From: Afifella aestuarii
Lineage (GTDB): Bacteria > Pseudomonadota > Alphaproteobacteria > Rhizobiales > Afifellaceae
Reading direction: 5' to 3'
Assembly: GCF_004023665.1 (NCBI RefSeq)
Contig: NZ_SAUF01000002.1
Coordinates: forward strand, 558,001-622,000
Length of the DNA: 64,000 bases
Part shown: positions 45,011-53,658 of the stretch, in pieces
How the letters are laid out: every line of letters starts with the position of its first letter
Position numbering within the stretch: the stretch's first letter is position 1
Notes under the pieces: generated by a model
Databases searched by the model: none
What the model was told of the DNA's origin: nothing
What the model saw: only the letters and a program-made list of their open reading frames with translations
Position numbers and translations under genes: made by a program

Positions 45011-46256
45011 CATCGTCGACATCGACCGCATCGGCCATCGCGGAGATGGCGTCGCGGAGACGCCGGAAGGACCGCTTTTTGTCCCCTACACGCTCGCGGG
45101 CGAGCGCGTGCGCGTCGAGCGCCGCGGCCGGCGGGCCGAAGCCGTCGAGATTGTGGAAGCCGCGCCGGGCCGGGTCACGGCGCCCTGTCCGCATTTCGGC
45201 CCGCGTCTCGGCGCGCACCAGGGAGGATGCGGCGGCTGTGCGCTGCAGATGCTGCCGATCGAGGAGACGCGCCTCCTGAAGCGTCGCTTCGTCGTCGACG
45301 CGCTCGCCAAGAGCGGCCTTGAGACGGAAATCCGCCCGACCTTCGGCGCGCCGTTTGGCGCCAGGCGTCGTGCCGTCTTCTCGGCGACGCTCGCAGGGCG
45401 GAAAATCCTCTTCGGCTTTCATGAACGCGGCTCGCGGCGCATCGTCGATCTGACGACATGCCTCGTCGTCCGTCCGACGATCGTCTCCGCCTTGCCGCTT
45501 CTGCGTCGCCTGGCGCAGATCCTCGCCCGCCCCAAACGCGAGCTTCGTCTCACCGTTCTGGAGACGCGGTCCGGGCTCGATATCGCAGGCGAGGGGGCCG
45601 GCGCCGTGCCTGCCGCCTCGGCGGCGCGCATCGCCGAGCTTCTGGCGGGACAGGGCGTCGCCCGCCTCGTCGTCGACGGCGATATTTTGTTCCAGCTCGA
45701 AGAGCCGCAGCTCGAGGTCGGGGGCGTCAACGTTTCACCTCCACCCGGTGCCTTCGTTCAGGCCTGCCGGGAGAGCGAAACGGCGATGGGGAGGCTCGTT
45801 GCGGAACATTGCGCGGGCGAAAAGCGTGTCGCCGATCTTTTCTCCGGCCTCGGGACGTTTTCCTTTATCGCCGGCCGCACGGCGCGGGTGACGGCCGTCG
45901 AGGCCGAAGGAGCGGCACTTGCCGCACTCGCCAATGCCGTGCGCGGCGCCGAGGGGCTGAAGCCGGTGGAGACGCTCGCCCGCGATCTCTTGCGCTTTCC
46001 CTTGGCGCCCAACGAGCTGTCCCGCTTCGACGCCGTCATTCTCGATCCGCCCTGGGATGGGGCTCGGGCGCAGGCGGAAAGCCTTGCCGCTTCGAAGGTC
46101 GCACGCATTGCCTTCGTGTCCTGCAATCCGGCCAGCCTCGCGCGCGATCTGCGCATTCTGGTGGATGGCGGTTATCGATTAAAATCAGTGACTCCGATCG
46201 ACCAATTCGTCTATTCAGCGGAGACGGAAGCAGTCGCTCTCCTGGAACGCGAATAG
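45003..46256 (+). CDS. class I SAM-dependent RNA methyltransferase, RlmD/TrmA (RumA) family
   Basis: A 5-methyluridine-type RNA methyltransferase of 417 residues. An N-terminal TRAM-like part (VDIDRIGHRGDGVAE, GERVRVERRGRRAE) precedes the iron-sulfur cysteines in CPHFGPRLGAHQGGCGGCA and a later TTCLVV. The SAM domain has VADLFSGLGTFSFIAG, and the catalytic part has ILDPPWDGA and the nucleophile Cys in SCNPASLARDL. Target position unknown. I prefer the GTG at 45003, overlapping tlyA, over a TTG at 44991. The overlap indicates translational coupling of two RNA methylases. Confidence 0.9.
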   Translation: MSDIVDIDRIGHRGDGVAETPEGPLFVPYTLAGERVRVERRGRRAEAVEIVEAAPGRVTAPCPHFGPRLGAHQGGCGGCALQMLPIEETRLLKRRFVVDALAKSGLETEIRPTFGAPFGARRRAVFSATLAGRKILFGFHERGSRRIVDLTTCLVVRPTIVSALPLLRRLAQILARPKRELRLTVLETRSGLDIAGEGAGAVPAASAARIAELLAGQGVARLVVDGDILFQLEEPQLEVGGVNVSPPPGAFVQACRESETAMGRLVAEHCAGEKRVADLFSGLGTFSFIAGRTARVTAVEAEGAALAALANAVRGAEGLKPVETLARDLLRFPLAPNELSRFDAVILDPPWDGARAQAESLAASKVARIAFVSCNPASLARDLRILVDGGYRLKSVTPIDQFVYSAETEAVALLERE

Positions 46257-46305
46257 CGCTCGACTTCCGCGCTCGCGCACCCCATTTCTGTTTCAGGAGA
46301 GGTTC

Positions 46306-47382
46306 ATGGCGTCTGTGTCGATAGAGGATTGGACAAGCGGAATGCGCTATGCGGCGACGCAGGGTGCGCGCGTCGCCTGGTACACCGGCCATGGCCTCGT
46401 GATGCGCCGCATGGTGCGCCGGATCGCAGCGCGCCATCCCGAGGCGACGCCGCGTGTCGAGCCTCCTTCCACGCCCGTTCCTTCGATGGGAAAGCTGTTG
46501 CGGGACGTGGCGGGCCTTCTGGCGCGCGATTATGCCAATGCGCGGGCCGGCCTCTACCCTCTGCCGGACGGCGAAGAGGCGGATTTCCGCCAGCTCGTCG
46601 CGACCTCGCGCGCGTTTTTCGCCGATGTGCCGGAGGTCGCGCGCCGCCGCCGCGAGGGCGCTCACCAGGAGATTGGCGCCACCTTCGAAGGTCGCCGGCC
46701 GCGCTATTATATGCAGAACTTCCACTTCCAGAGCGGCGGCTGGATGACCGAGGAATCCGCCCGTCTCTACGATATGCAGGTGGAAGTTCTCTTCTCGGGC
46801 GCCGCCGGTGCGATGCGCCGTCAGGCGCTCGTGCCGGTCGCCAACGCTCTGAAGGGCCGCGATCAGCGCGCCTGTCTTGCCGCCGACATCGCCTGCGGCA
46901 CCGGCCGGTTCACGGCGGAATTGCGTGGGGCCTATCCGCGGCTGCCGCTTTTTGCGACCGATCTGTCGGAATCCTACCTGAACGAGACGCGCCGCCATAT
47001 CGGCCGCGTGGCGACACTGAGGCCGTCCGTCGCGAAGGCCGAAGCGCTGCCGCTCGCCGATGCGAGCCTCGACGTCGCGACGGCCATCTATCTCTTCCAC
47101 GAACTGCCGCCGAAGGTGCGCCGCCAGGTGGCGGAAGAGATTGCCCGCGTGATGAAGCCGGGCGGCACCTTCGTTCTGGTCGATTCGCTGCAGACGGGCG
47201 ACGCGCCGGATTATGACGGGATTCTGGAAGTCTTCCCGCAGCTCTTCCACGAGCCCTATTACCAGGGCTATCTCAAGGAAGATCTGGCGCGCATTTTCGC
47301 GCCGCACGGGCTCGTCCTCAAGGAAAGCCGCAACGCCTTCTTCTCCAAGGTCATGGAGTTTCGTAAGGAACGGCCCAGCTGA
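46306..47382 (+). CDS. class I SAM-dependent methyltransferase
   Basis: A 358-residue protein. A basic, Pro-containing N-terminal region and a helical part (to about 170) precede a Rossmann methyltransferase domain: ADIACGTGRFTAELR near 194, LFATDLSESYLNETRRH, AEALPLADASLDVATAIYLFHELP and EEIARVMKPGGTFVLVDS. It resembles UbiE/COQ5-like small-molecule methyltransferases; the substrate is unknown. SD-like CAGGAGAGG lies before the ATG. Its stop overlaps the start of the small membrane protein gene. Confidence 0.86.
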   Translation: MASVSIEDWTSGMRYAATQGARVAWYTGHGLVMRRMVRRIAARHPEATPRVEPPSTPVPSMGKLLRDVAGLLARDYANARAGLYPLPDGEEADFRQLVATSRAFFADVPEVARRRREGAHQEIGATFEGRRPRYYMQNFHFQSGGWMTEESARLYDMQVEVLFSGAAGAMRRQALVPVANALKGRDQRACLAADIACGTGRFTAELRGAYPRLPLFATDLSESYLNETRRHIGRVATLRPSVAKAEALPLADASLDVATAIYLFHELPPKVRRQVAEEIARVMKPGGTFVLVDSLQTGDAPDYDGILEVFPQLFHEPYYQGYLKEDLARIFAPHGLVLKESRNAFFSKVMEFRKERPS

Positions 47383-47660
47383 TGCGGCGTGTTTCGATCC
47401 TGTTCCTGGCGTTTCTCTGTTTCATCGTCGGCGTCGCCTTCATCGCGACACCGATCCCCCTCGGTGCGCCGCTTTTTGCGCTGTCGCTCGTTTTGATCGT
47501 GGCCTCGAGCCGCTCGGCCACCCGCCTCGTCACGGGTGTGCGCATCCGTGCGCCGCTTTTCGATCGCTGCGTCGGTTTTCTGGAACGGCGGGCAGGACGG
47601 CTGGGGCGCACCCTCAGGAAAACGAGCCCGCGGCGCTATCCCCGCAGGCCCGTCGTCTAA
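47382..47660 (+). CDS. small membrane protein, two hydrophobic segments
   Basis: A 92-residue protein. ILFLAFLCFIVGVAFIATPIP and LGAPLFALSLVLIVASS are two close membrane helices, followed by a basic cytoplasmic tail (RRAGRLGRTLRKTSPRRYPRR). It resembles the short PGPGW-type transmembrane proteins, but I cannot assign it to a family firmly. The ATGA overlap with the upstream methyltransferase gene suggests cotranslation. Function unknown. Confidence 0.7.
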   Translation: MRRVSILFLAFLCFIVGVAFIATPIPLGAPLFALSLVLIVASSRSATRLVTGVRIRAPLFDRCVGFLERRAGRLGRTLRKTSPRRYPRRPVV

Positions 47661-47683
47661 GGCTCAAAACGCCGGCCGACACC

Positions 47684-48790
47684 TCAGCCGTCGAGAATTT
47701 CCGTATCTTCGATCTCGATGCCGAAGCCTTTGAGGCCGACATAATGGCGCTCGCGCGTGGCAAGCAGCCGGATCGAGTGCACGCCGAGATCGCGCAGGAT
47801 CTGTGCGCCGAGGCCGACTTCCCGCCAGGCTTCCTTGCGGCCCTCCGCCGAAGCGTGGGCCTCGCCGCCCTCGATGTCGCGCATGCGCCGTGACTGCCGT
47901 GCGACGCCGACGGAACCGTCGCGCAGATAGACGATGACGCCGCGGCCGCGCCTGGCGAAATCCTGCATCACGTCGTCGAGCATCTTTTTGGTGCCGAAGA
48001 CGTCGTCGAGGACGGATTCCAGATGCAGGCGCACCGGAATTTCCTTCCCGTCGCGGATATCGCCGAAGACGATCGCGAGATGATCCATGGGATCGAGCGG
48101 TGTGACGAAGCTGTAGGCCGTGGCAGGTCCGGCAGGCGTGGAGATCTTTTGTTCGGTGACGCGCTCGATGAGCTTCTCGTTGCGCTGCCGCCAGGCGATG
48201 AGGTCGGCAACGGAGACGCGCACGAGATTGTGCTTTTCGGCGAAAGCCCGCACCTCTTCGCCACGCGCCACGGTGCCATCGTCATTGACGAGCTCGGAGA
48301 GGACGCCGACGGGCGGCAGGCCTGCGAGCTTGCAGAGATCGACACAGGCTTCCGTGTGGCCGGAGCGGACGAGAACGCCGCCGTCGCGTGCAAGAAGCGG
48401 GAACACATGGCCCGGACGGACGAAATCGGCGGCACCGGTATTGGCGTTGGCGAGGGCCCGCACGGTCGCCGTGCGCTCTTCCGCCGAGATGCCGGTGGTG
48501 AGGCCGTGACGGAAATCGACGGAAACGGTGAAGGCGGTGTTGAGCGGCGCGTCGTTGGCGCTCACCATCGGATCGAGGCGCAGCCGTTCCGCCATGTCGC
48601 GCGGCAGCGGCGCACAGACGATGCCGCTCGTATGGCGGATGATGAAAGCCATCTTCTCCGCCGTGCAATGGACCGCGGCGACGAAGAGATCGCCTTCGTT
48701 CTCGCGGTCGTCGTCATCGGTGACGACGACGATTTCGCCGCGTTCGAAGGCGCGTATCGCCTCCGCGACTTTTCCAACCTGTTCGCTCAT
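47684..48790 (-). CDS. ribB: 3,4-dihydroxy-2-butanone-4-phosphate synthase with degenerate RibA-like domain
   Basis: RibB makes the four-carbon precursor of riboflavin from ribulose 5-phosphate. The 368-residue protein has the RibB domain at 1-205: VVTDDDDRENEGDL, FIIRHTSGIVCAPL, RPGHVFPLLARDGGVLVRSG and HTEACVDL. The second domain (about 210-368) resembles GTP cyclohydrolase II but reads HLESVLDDVFGTKKM where the enzyme has its zinc cysteines. Those cysteines are missing, so it is probably not a cyclohydrolase. Such RibB-RibA-like fusions are common in alphaproteobacteria. It starts 2 bp after aroC. No FMN riboswitch is visible upstream. Confidence 0.93.
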   Translation of the reverse strand: MSEQVGKVAEAIRAFERGEIVVVTDDDDRENEGDLFVAAVHCTAEKMAFIIRHTSGIVCAPLPRDMAERLRLDPMVSANDAPLNTAFTVSVDFRHGLTTGISAEERTATVRALANANTGAADFVRPGHVFPLLARDGGVLVRSGHTEACVDLCKLAGLPPVGVLSELVNDDGTVARGEEVRAFAEKHNLVRVSVADLIAWRQRNEKLIERVTEQKISTPAGPATAYSFVTPLDPMDHLAIVFGDIRDGKEIPVRLHLESVLDDVFGTKKMLDDVMQDFARRGRGVIVYLRDGSVGVARQSRRMRDIEGGEAHASAEGRKEAWREVGLGAQILRDLGVHSIRLLATRERHYVGLKGFGIEIEDTEILDG

Positions 48791-48792
48791 AT

Positions 48793-49890
48793 CTATATCT
48801 GACTGCCGCTTTGGGCTCTTTGCCTGAGATAATGGTCGGCAAGGACGAGCGCCATCATGGCCTCGCCCACCGGCACAGCACGGATGCCGACACAGGGATC
48901 GTGCCGGCCTTTGGTGAAGACGTCGACCTCTTCGCCCGTCGCCGTTACGCTCGGTACCGGCGTCAGGATGGAAGAGGTGGGTTTGACGGCGAAGCGCACG
49001 ACCACCGGCTGTCCGGTGGAAATGCCGCCCAGAACGCCGCCGGCATTGTTGGACAGAAAACGCGGCCGCCCGTCATTGCCGGCGCGCATCGGATCGGCGT
49101 TTTCCTCGCCGCGAATGCGCGCCGCTTCGAAACCGTTGCCGATTTCGACGCCCTTCACTGCGTTGATCGACATCATGGCCGAAGCGAGATCCTGGTCGAG
49201 CTTGCCGTAGATCGGGGCGCCGATGCCCGCCGGCACGCCTTCAGCCACGACCTCCACGATCGCCCCGACCGAGGAGCCGGACTTGCGGATCTCGTCGAGA
49301 TGGGCGGCCCATTTTTCGGCCGCTTCCGCATCGGGCGAGAAGAAGGGATTGTTGGCGGTCTCCGCCCAGTCGAAGCGGTCGCGGTCGATCGCGATGCCGC
49401 CGAGCTCGACGAGCGCGCCGCGGATCGACACGTTCGGCAGGATTTTTCGGGCGATCGCTCCGGCTGCGACCCGCATCGCCGTTTCGCGGGCCGAGGACCG
49501 GCCCCCGCCGCGATAATCGCGCACACCGTATTTGACGTCGTAGGTGTAATCGGCGTGGCCCGGCCGGTAGCGGTCGCGGATTTCGGAATAATCGCGTGAG
49601 CGCTGATCGACGTTTTCGATGAGAAGCGAAATCGGCGTGCCGGTGGTGACGGGCCCACCGGTGCGATCGTCCTCGAAGACGCCGGAGAGGATCTTGACCT
49701 GATCCGGTTCCTGGCGTTGCGTCGTGAAACGCGATTGTCCCGGCCGCCGGCGGTCGAGCTCGGCCTGGATTTCCGCTTCCGTGATCGGAATTCCCGGCGG
49801 GCAGCCATCGACGACGCAGCCGATCGCTTTGCCGTGGCTTTCGCCCCAGGTGGTGATGCGGAAAAGCTGACCGAAGGAATTGTGAGACAT
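48793..49890 (-). CDS. aroC: chorismate synthase
   Basis: AroC makes chorismate from EPSP with reduced FMN, the last common aromatic step. At 365 residues it is the standard length. Family signatures are [20 protein letters not shown] (N-terminus), [27 protein letters not shown] and a C-terminal [17 protein letters not shown], with the catalytic His residues in GESHG and GRHDP. The gene pair aroC-ribB has a 2-bp gap. Upstream, 75 bp separates it from the histidine phosphatase gene. Confidence 0.96.
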   Translation of the reverse strand: MSHNSFGQLFRITTWGESHGKAIGCVVDGCPPGIPITEAEIQAELDRRRPGQSRFTTQRQEPDQVKILSGVFEDDRTGGPVTTGTPISLLIENVDQRSRDYSEIRDRYRPGHADYTYDVKYGVRDYRGGGRSSARETAMRVAAGAIARKILPNVSIRGALVELGGIAIDRDRFDWAETANNPFFSPDAEAAEKWAAHLDEIRKSGSSVGAIVEVVAEGVPAGIGAPIYGKLDQDLASAMMSINAVKGVEIGNGFEAARIRGEENADPMRAGNDGRPRFLSNNAGGVLGGISTGQPVVVRFAVKPTSSILTPVPSVTATGEEVDVFTKGRHDPCVGIRAVPVGEAMMALVLADHYLRQRAQSGSQI

Positions 49891-49965
49891 CTGCGCTTCT
49901 TGGCGCCCCGGCTGGACAGGGCCGTTTCTAGAAGGTTTTGGCGGCCGATAGAAGGGTCTGCGACC

Positions 49966-50544
49966 TCAGATTACAAGCGCTTTGCCGTCGAAGATGGCGA
50001 TGATCCGGTCGTGCGGAATGAAGAATTGCGGCACGGATGAAGACGGCATGCCCGAAAGGAGATGGAGCGCCACCCGCGTGATGCCGCCATGCGCCACGAT
50101 CACGTGGCGACCCTGGCGCGTCTTGAACCATTCGCCGAACCGCTCGGCGAGCATGGCGTAGCTCTCGCCCTCCGGAGGCACGTAATTCCATTTGTCGCGC
50201 TTGCGGGTCGCGACGGCTTCTGGATCCGCCTCGCGAAGCTCTTTGAGCGTGCGCGCCTCCCATGCCCCGAAGCAGACTTCCTTGAGAGGATCGTGCGTGA
50301 CGAAGGGCTGGTCGGGCCTGCCGGCGTTTTCCAGAATGATGCGCATCGTTTCCTGCGCGCGTCCGAGCGGTGAGGCGACGAACTGCCAGTCATGCTCGCC
50401 GAGAAGCGAGGGCAGCACCCGGCCGTTGCGCCGCGCCTGTTCGCGGCCGACGGCATTGATCGGAACTTCCCGCGCGCCCTGAAAGCGGCCTTCCAGGTTC
50501 CAGTCGGTCTGGCCGTGGCGAATGAGCAGAAGGACATCTCTCAT
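49966..50544 (-). CDS. histidine phosphatase family protein
   Basis: A phosphoglycerate-mutase-fold phosphatase of 192 residues. The phosphohistidine is in LIRHGQTDWNLEGRFQG (His10), with SPLGRAQETMRII supplying an Arg, the acid Glu in KEVCFGAWEARTLKEL, and the second His in VIVAHGGITRV. The GAWE form is that of broad-specificity phosphatases such as GpmB/CobC relatives. Its start overlaps the NAD-regulator stop by 4 bp. Substrate unknown. Confidence 0.9.
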   Translation of the reverse strand: MRDVLLLIRHGQTDWNLEGRFQGAREVPINAVGREQARRNGRVLPSLLGEHDWQFVASPLGRAQETMRIILENAGRPDQPFVTHDPLKEVCFGAWEARTLKELREADPEAVATRKRDKWNYVPPEGESYAMLAERFGEWFKTRQGRHVIVAHGGITRVALHLLSGMPSSSVPQFFIPHDRIIAIFDGKALVI

Positions 50545-51584
50545 AGCCGAGCTCGCAGTCGCAATCCGCCCATGGCACCCTCTTTCATGATATCTCGCCT
50601 GAACCGGAAAAGGGCGGCCGGTCGGCCCCCCGTTGAGATGCTGGTTTCGCCGGTTTGTTCCACGACTCGTGTCTGTTCCACAAGCCGCCTAAAGTTCTGT
50701 TTGTGCAGATGTCGCCCGGAAATCGCTTCCACAACCTTCTGCAATTCGGTGAGAGTGAAGGAATCGGCAATGAGCTCGAAAATGAGCGGCCGGTATTTCA
50801 GCTTGCCGCGCAGGCGCCCGATGGCCGTGGCGAGGATGCGACGGTGGTCGAAGCGCATGGGTCGCCCGAGACGCGGCAGATCTTCCCATAAGGCGGCGCT
50901 CTGGCGCCCGTCGCGTCCCGCCTCCGGCACCAGCCCAGCCTCATAGAGCAGTTCGTAGCGCTCCAACACACGCTCCTCGTCCCAGGGGAGGCCATCCCAG
51001 CCGAAAGCGATTTTCACCCGCTCCTGGCGTGCAAGCGGCCGATCCGGCCGTTCCGCCGCGGGCGCCATCGCGCACCACCGCTTCAGCAGAGGCTCGATCG
51101 CCGTGTCGAGGATCGCGGGCCGACCCTGACGCCAATCCTCCCAGGGAAAATAGGCGTACCAGGGGCGCCACTGGGCTCCGGATTCGCGCAACGCCGTTTC
51201 ATCGTCTTCCAGGCGGCGGGTGAGCGCCAGATAGCCGATGGTCATCACATGCGGGCCGATATCGCCGCGCCTTGCATGGCGCCCGCGATCGCCGAACGTG
51301 TAGAGCTGCTCCACATAGCCGAGCTTGAGGCGCGTCTGCTCCTCCACCCAGGCGCGGAGCCCGATCTCCATGGTGCGATGCTCGACCGGGTCGAAAGGGC
51401 CGAAGGGAAGTCCGTCCTCGCCCTCCGCTTCCCCCGGCCGTACGACGAGGATGAGCGGCGTCAGCCGGTCGACCGCCACGATGGCGGCGTTGAGGCCGAC
51501 TTCGATGCGCGCGCCGCCCTCGGCCCCCACTTCGGAGGCGGGAGCGAGCGAATGCTCATTCGTCGATGGCAAGGGAGAAGACAT
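50541..51584 (-). CDS. NrtR-like 'NAD regulator': degenerate NUDIX plus winged helix
   Basis: A 347-residue protein. An N-terminal NUDIX-fold domain contains IEVGLNAAIVAV, GLPFGPFDPVEHRT and LYTFGDRGRH. The NUDIX box is damaged: the REUXEE element reads RAWVEE and the following Gly is Thr, so hydrolysis is unlikely. The C-terminal part (about 225-325) is an NrtR-type winged helix (WDEERVLERYELLYEAG, SFTLTELQKVVEAISG, KQNFRRLVEQTRVVE). NrtR proteins repress NAD-synthesis genes and bind ADP-ribose through the NUDIX domain; hence the annotation I recall in rhizobia. The start overlaps the phosphatase gene upstream by 29 bp. Confidence 0.85.
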   Translation of the reverse strand: MSSPLPSTNEHSLAPASEVGAEGGARIEVGLNAAIVAVDRLTPLILVVRPGEAEGEDGLPFGPFDPVEHRTMEIGLRAWVEEQTRLKLGYVEQLYTFGDRGRHARRGDIGPHVMTIGYLALTRRLEDDETALRESGAQWRPWYAYFPWEDWRQGRPAILDTAIEPLLKRWCAMAPAAERPDRPLARQERVKIAFGWDGLPWDEERVLERYELLYEAGLVPEAGRDGRQSAALWEDLPRLGRPMRFDHRRILATAIGRLRGKLKYRPLIFELIADSFTLTELQKVVEAISGRHLHKQNFRRLVEQTRVVEQTGETSISTGGRPAALFRFRRDIMKEGAMGGLRLRARL

Positions 51585-52071
51585 TGCCTTCAAACGCGTT
51601 GGCGCCGCGGCCGATCGCTTCGATCGCCGCAATCATGCGTCCGTCCCGCTTCAGATAGGCGTCGGCGAGGGCGACGAGACGGCGGTTGGGGGTCGCCTGC
51701 GGCGAACGCTGGCGCAGGCGTCTCGCGACGAGATCTTCGCTCACATCCGGACGTAGCGCGCAAAAGGCAATGAAGGCGCCGGCGGTGGAGCGGCTGATAC
51801 CCGCCCAGCAATGCACGACGAGCGGCGTCGTCCGATCCCAGGCTTCCACAAAATCGAGAAAGCGCCGGATATGTTCCTGGGCCGGCAGGGTCATGCCCTG
51901 CATGGCTTCGGAAATGTCGTTGAAGCCGAGAAAGAGGTGGTTGTCCTGCGGCACGCTTTCCGGGCGCGGCACCTCGGTACCGGCATTGATCAAGGTGGCG
52001 ATGTGGCGGGCGCCACTTTGTTTGACGGTCGCCGCAAGCTTCGACAGCGGGCAGACGTAGATTTCCGGCAT
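51556..52071 (-). CDS. tyrosine/dual-specificity-like protein phosphatase
   Basis: A 171-residue cysteine-based phosphatase. The P-loop Cys-x5-Arg signature is complete in VVHCWAGISRSTAGAF (about 84-99). An Asp-rich segment FLGFNDISEAMQGM upstream could supply the general acid. Family members without extra domains act on phosphotyrosine, lipids or nucleotides. It lies 4 bp after the HD gene and overlaps the NAD-regulator gene. Substrate unknown. Confidence 0.86.
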   Translation of the reverse strand: MPEIYVCPLSKLAATVKQSGARHIATLINAGTEVPRPESVPQDNHLFLGFNDISEAMQGMTLPAQEHIRRFLDFVEAWDRTTPLVVHCWAGISRSTAGAFIAFCALRPDVSEDLVARRLRQRSPQATPNRRLVALADAYLKRDGRMIAAIEAIGRGANAFEGNVFSLAIDE

Positions 52072-52075
52072 TTTC

Positions 52076-52705
52076 TCAGGCGGTCCTTGCGCGCGGCAGG
52101 GTCTCGGTCAGGGCCTCGATCTCGGCAAAACGGGCCAGGAAGCGGCGCTCTGCTTCGGTGGCGGGCCAGGGATCGAGGAGGTTCTCGTCTGGATTGAGAG
52201 ACGGATCGCCAAAAAAGCGCCGCGCCTCTTTCTCCTGGAACCCAGCAAGGCGCGTCGCCTCCCAATAGGCAGCCGTTTGATCGGCCTTCTTGATCATGCG
52301 GTGAAGCTTCGGCTCGACATCGGCGGCAAGGGCGAAGCGCAGATGGATGGCATGCTGCAGACGCCGCTCCACGCCCTTGTAGTCTTCGCCCAGCACCGCC
52401 TTGAAGGGCGAGATCATGTCGCCGATGACATATTCCGGCGCGTCGTGGAGGAGAGCGAAAAGACGCTCCTCCGCGGTGATGTCCGCTTTCAACTCGGCCA
52501 GCAGAGCCTCCACCAGAAGCGAATGCTGCGCCACCGAATAGGCATGGTCGCCCCGCGTCTGGCCGTTCCAGCGCGCGACGCGCGCAAGCCCATGCGCGAT
52601 GTCGCCGAGTTCGACATCGAGCGGCGAGGGATCGAGAAGATCCAGCCGGCGGCCCGACAGCATCCGCTGCCAGGCGCGCGCAGGGGCGTTTGCCCGGTCA
52701 GCCAT
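52076..52705 (-). CDS. HD-domain phosphohydrolase, YfbR-like
   Basis: A 209-residue HD-fold metal hydrolase. Metal ligands are in TRGDHAYSVAQHSLLVEALL (about 51-70), ALLHDAPEYVIGD (His-Asp near 86) and KKADQTAAYWEA. The layout resembles YfbR-type 5'-deoxynucleotidases, which dephosphorylate nucleoside monophosphates. The C-terminal FFGDPSLNPDENLLDPWPA is less typical. Its start overlaps ygfZ by 8 bp. Nucleotide specificity is not proven. Confidence 0.86.
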   Translation of the reverse strand: MADRANAPARAWQRMLSGRRLDLLDPSPLDVELGDIAHGLARVARWNGQTRGDHAYSVAQHSLLVEALLAELKADITAEERLFALLHDAPEYVIGDMISPFKAVLGEDYKGVERRLQHAIHLRFALAADVEPKLHRMIKKADQTAAYWEATRLAGFQEKEARRFFGDPSLNPDENLLDPWPATEAERRFLARFAEIEALTETLPRARTA

Positions 52706-53570
52706 TGTTCGAAGTCCCGCCGGTTTCTGTCCCCGTCGCAGGCCAGGAATAGGTCGCCCATCCGGGCAGTTTTGCCGTCACGGTGATGCGGCCGGCCGAG
52801 ACGGGCAGATCCTGCTCTAGAGCCTCGGCGAGCCTGTCGAGGCGGACAAGGCCGATGCCTTTGCCATTGGCAGACGAGCCGAAGCGACCGATCGCCCGTT
52901 CGCCGGCCATGATCTCAGCGCCGGTTTCCGGCAGGGGACTATCGCCTTCGACCGCCTCGATCGAAATGATGCGCCGCCGGGCCGTGCCGCGATGCTGCAT
53001 GCGCGAGACGACCTCCTGCCCGACATAGCAGCCCTTCTGGAAGGAGACGCCGTGAAGACTGTCCATCGCCGCATCGTGGGGAAAGGTATCGCCGAAGAAG
53101 AAATCGATGCCGCCTTCGGGAATGCCGCAGGCGATGCGGTGGGCATGATAGGCGGCAAGATCGGCATCGACAGAGACGCTGTCTGGTGCGGCGACGAAGC
53201 GGCGTCCAAGCGCGGCCAGCCTTGGATCCGCCGGCGCCTCGGATGCTGCATCGCCGTCATCCCACGCGGCAAAGACGGCGAGGTCGTCTGCGCGAGACAA
53301 CTCGACCTTGGCGCGCAGACGGTAAAGCGTCATCCGCTTGACGAAATTTTCCGCCTCCTCGGACCGGAGATCGATCGCGAAACCCTCGTCCCGGCGATGG
53401 ATGAGAAAGTCGAAGAGAATTTTGCCCTGCGGTGACAGGAGCGCGCCATAGGCGATGCCCGCGCTCTCCACCTCGTCCATCGAAGAGGTGACGAGATTGT
53501 GCAGGAGGTTGTGCGCGTCCGGCCCTTTCACCAGGACCACGGCTCTGTCGGTCAAACGTGCAAGCGGCAT
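52698..53570 (-). CDS. ygfZ: folate-binding protein YgfZ
   Basis: A 290-residue protein related to the glycine-cleavage T protein. It binds tetrahydrofolate and supports iron-sulfur enzymes and tRNA thiolation. It opens LTDRAVVLVKGPDAHNLLHN and contains the diagnostic QKGCYVGQEVVSRM, whose Cys is needed for function in E. coli, then HRGTARRR. The ATG at 53570 is chosen over a TTG two codons earlier. It heads the reverse operon that continues into the HD gene, and is divergent from the dihydroorotase gene. Confidence 0.92.
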   Translation of the reverse strand: MPLARLTDRAVVLVKGPDAHNLLHNLVTSSMDEVESAGIAYGALLSPQGKILFDFLIHRRDEGFAIDLRSEEAENFVKRMTLYRLRAKVELSRADDLAVFAAWDDGDAASEAPADPRLAALGRRFVAAPDSVSVDADLAAYHAHRIACGIPEGGIDFFFGDTFPHDAAMDSLHGVSFQKGCYVGQEVVSRMQHRGTARRRIISIEAVEGDSPLPETGAEIMAGERAIGRFGSSANGKGIGLVRLDRLAEALEQDLPVSAGRITVTAKLPGWATYSWPATGTETGGTSNNG

Positions 53571-53658
53571 GATCAAATCCTCGACACTCAGCTAAGGCGT
53601 ATGCGGTGCGGGGGCAATCCTGCTTGCGTTCAAAGCCGGCAATTGGCAAGCAGCGAGC

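Noticed and set aside
49891-49965. FMN riboswitch ahead of the aroC-ribB pair
   Set aside because: The gap is only 75 bp and lacks the conserved RFN-element blocks; ribB itself starts 2 bp after aroC.
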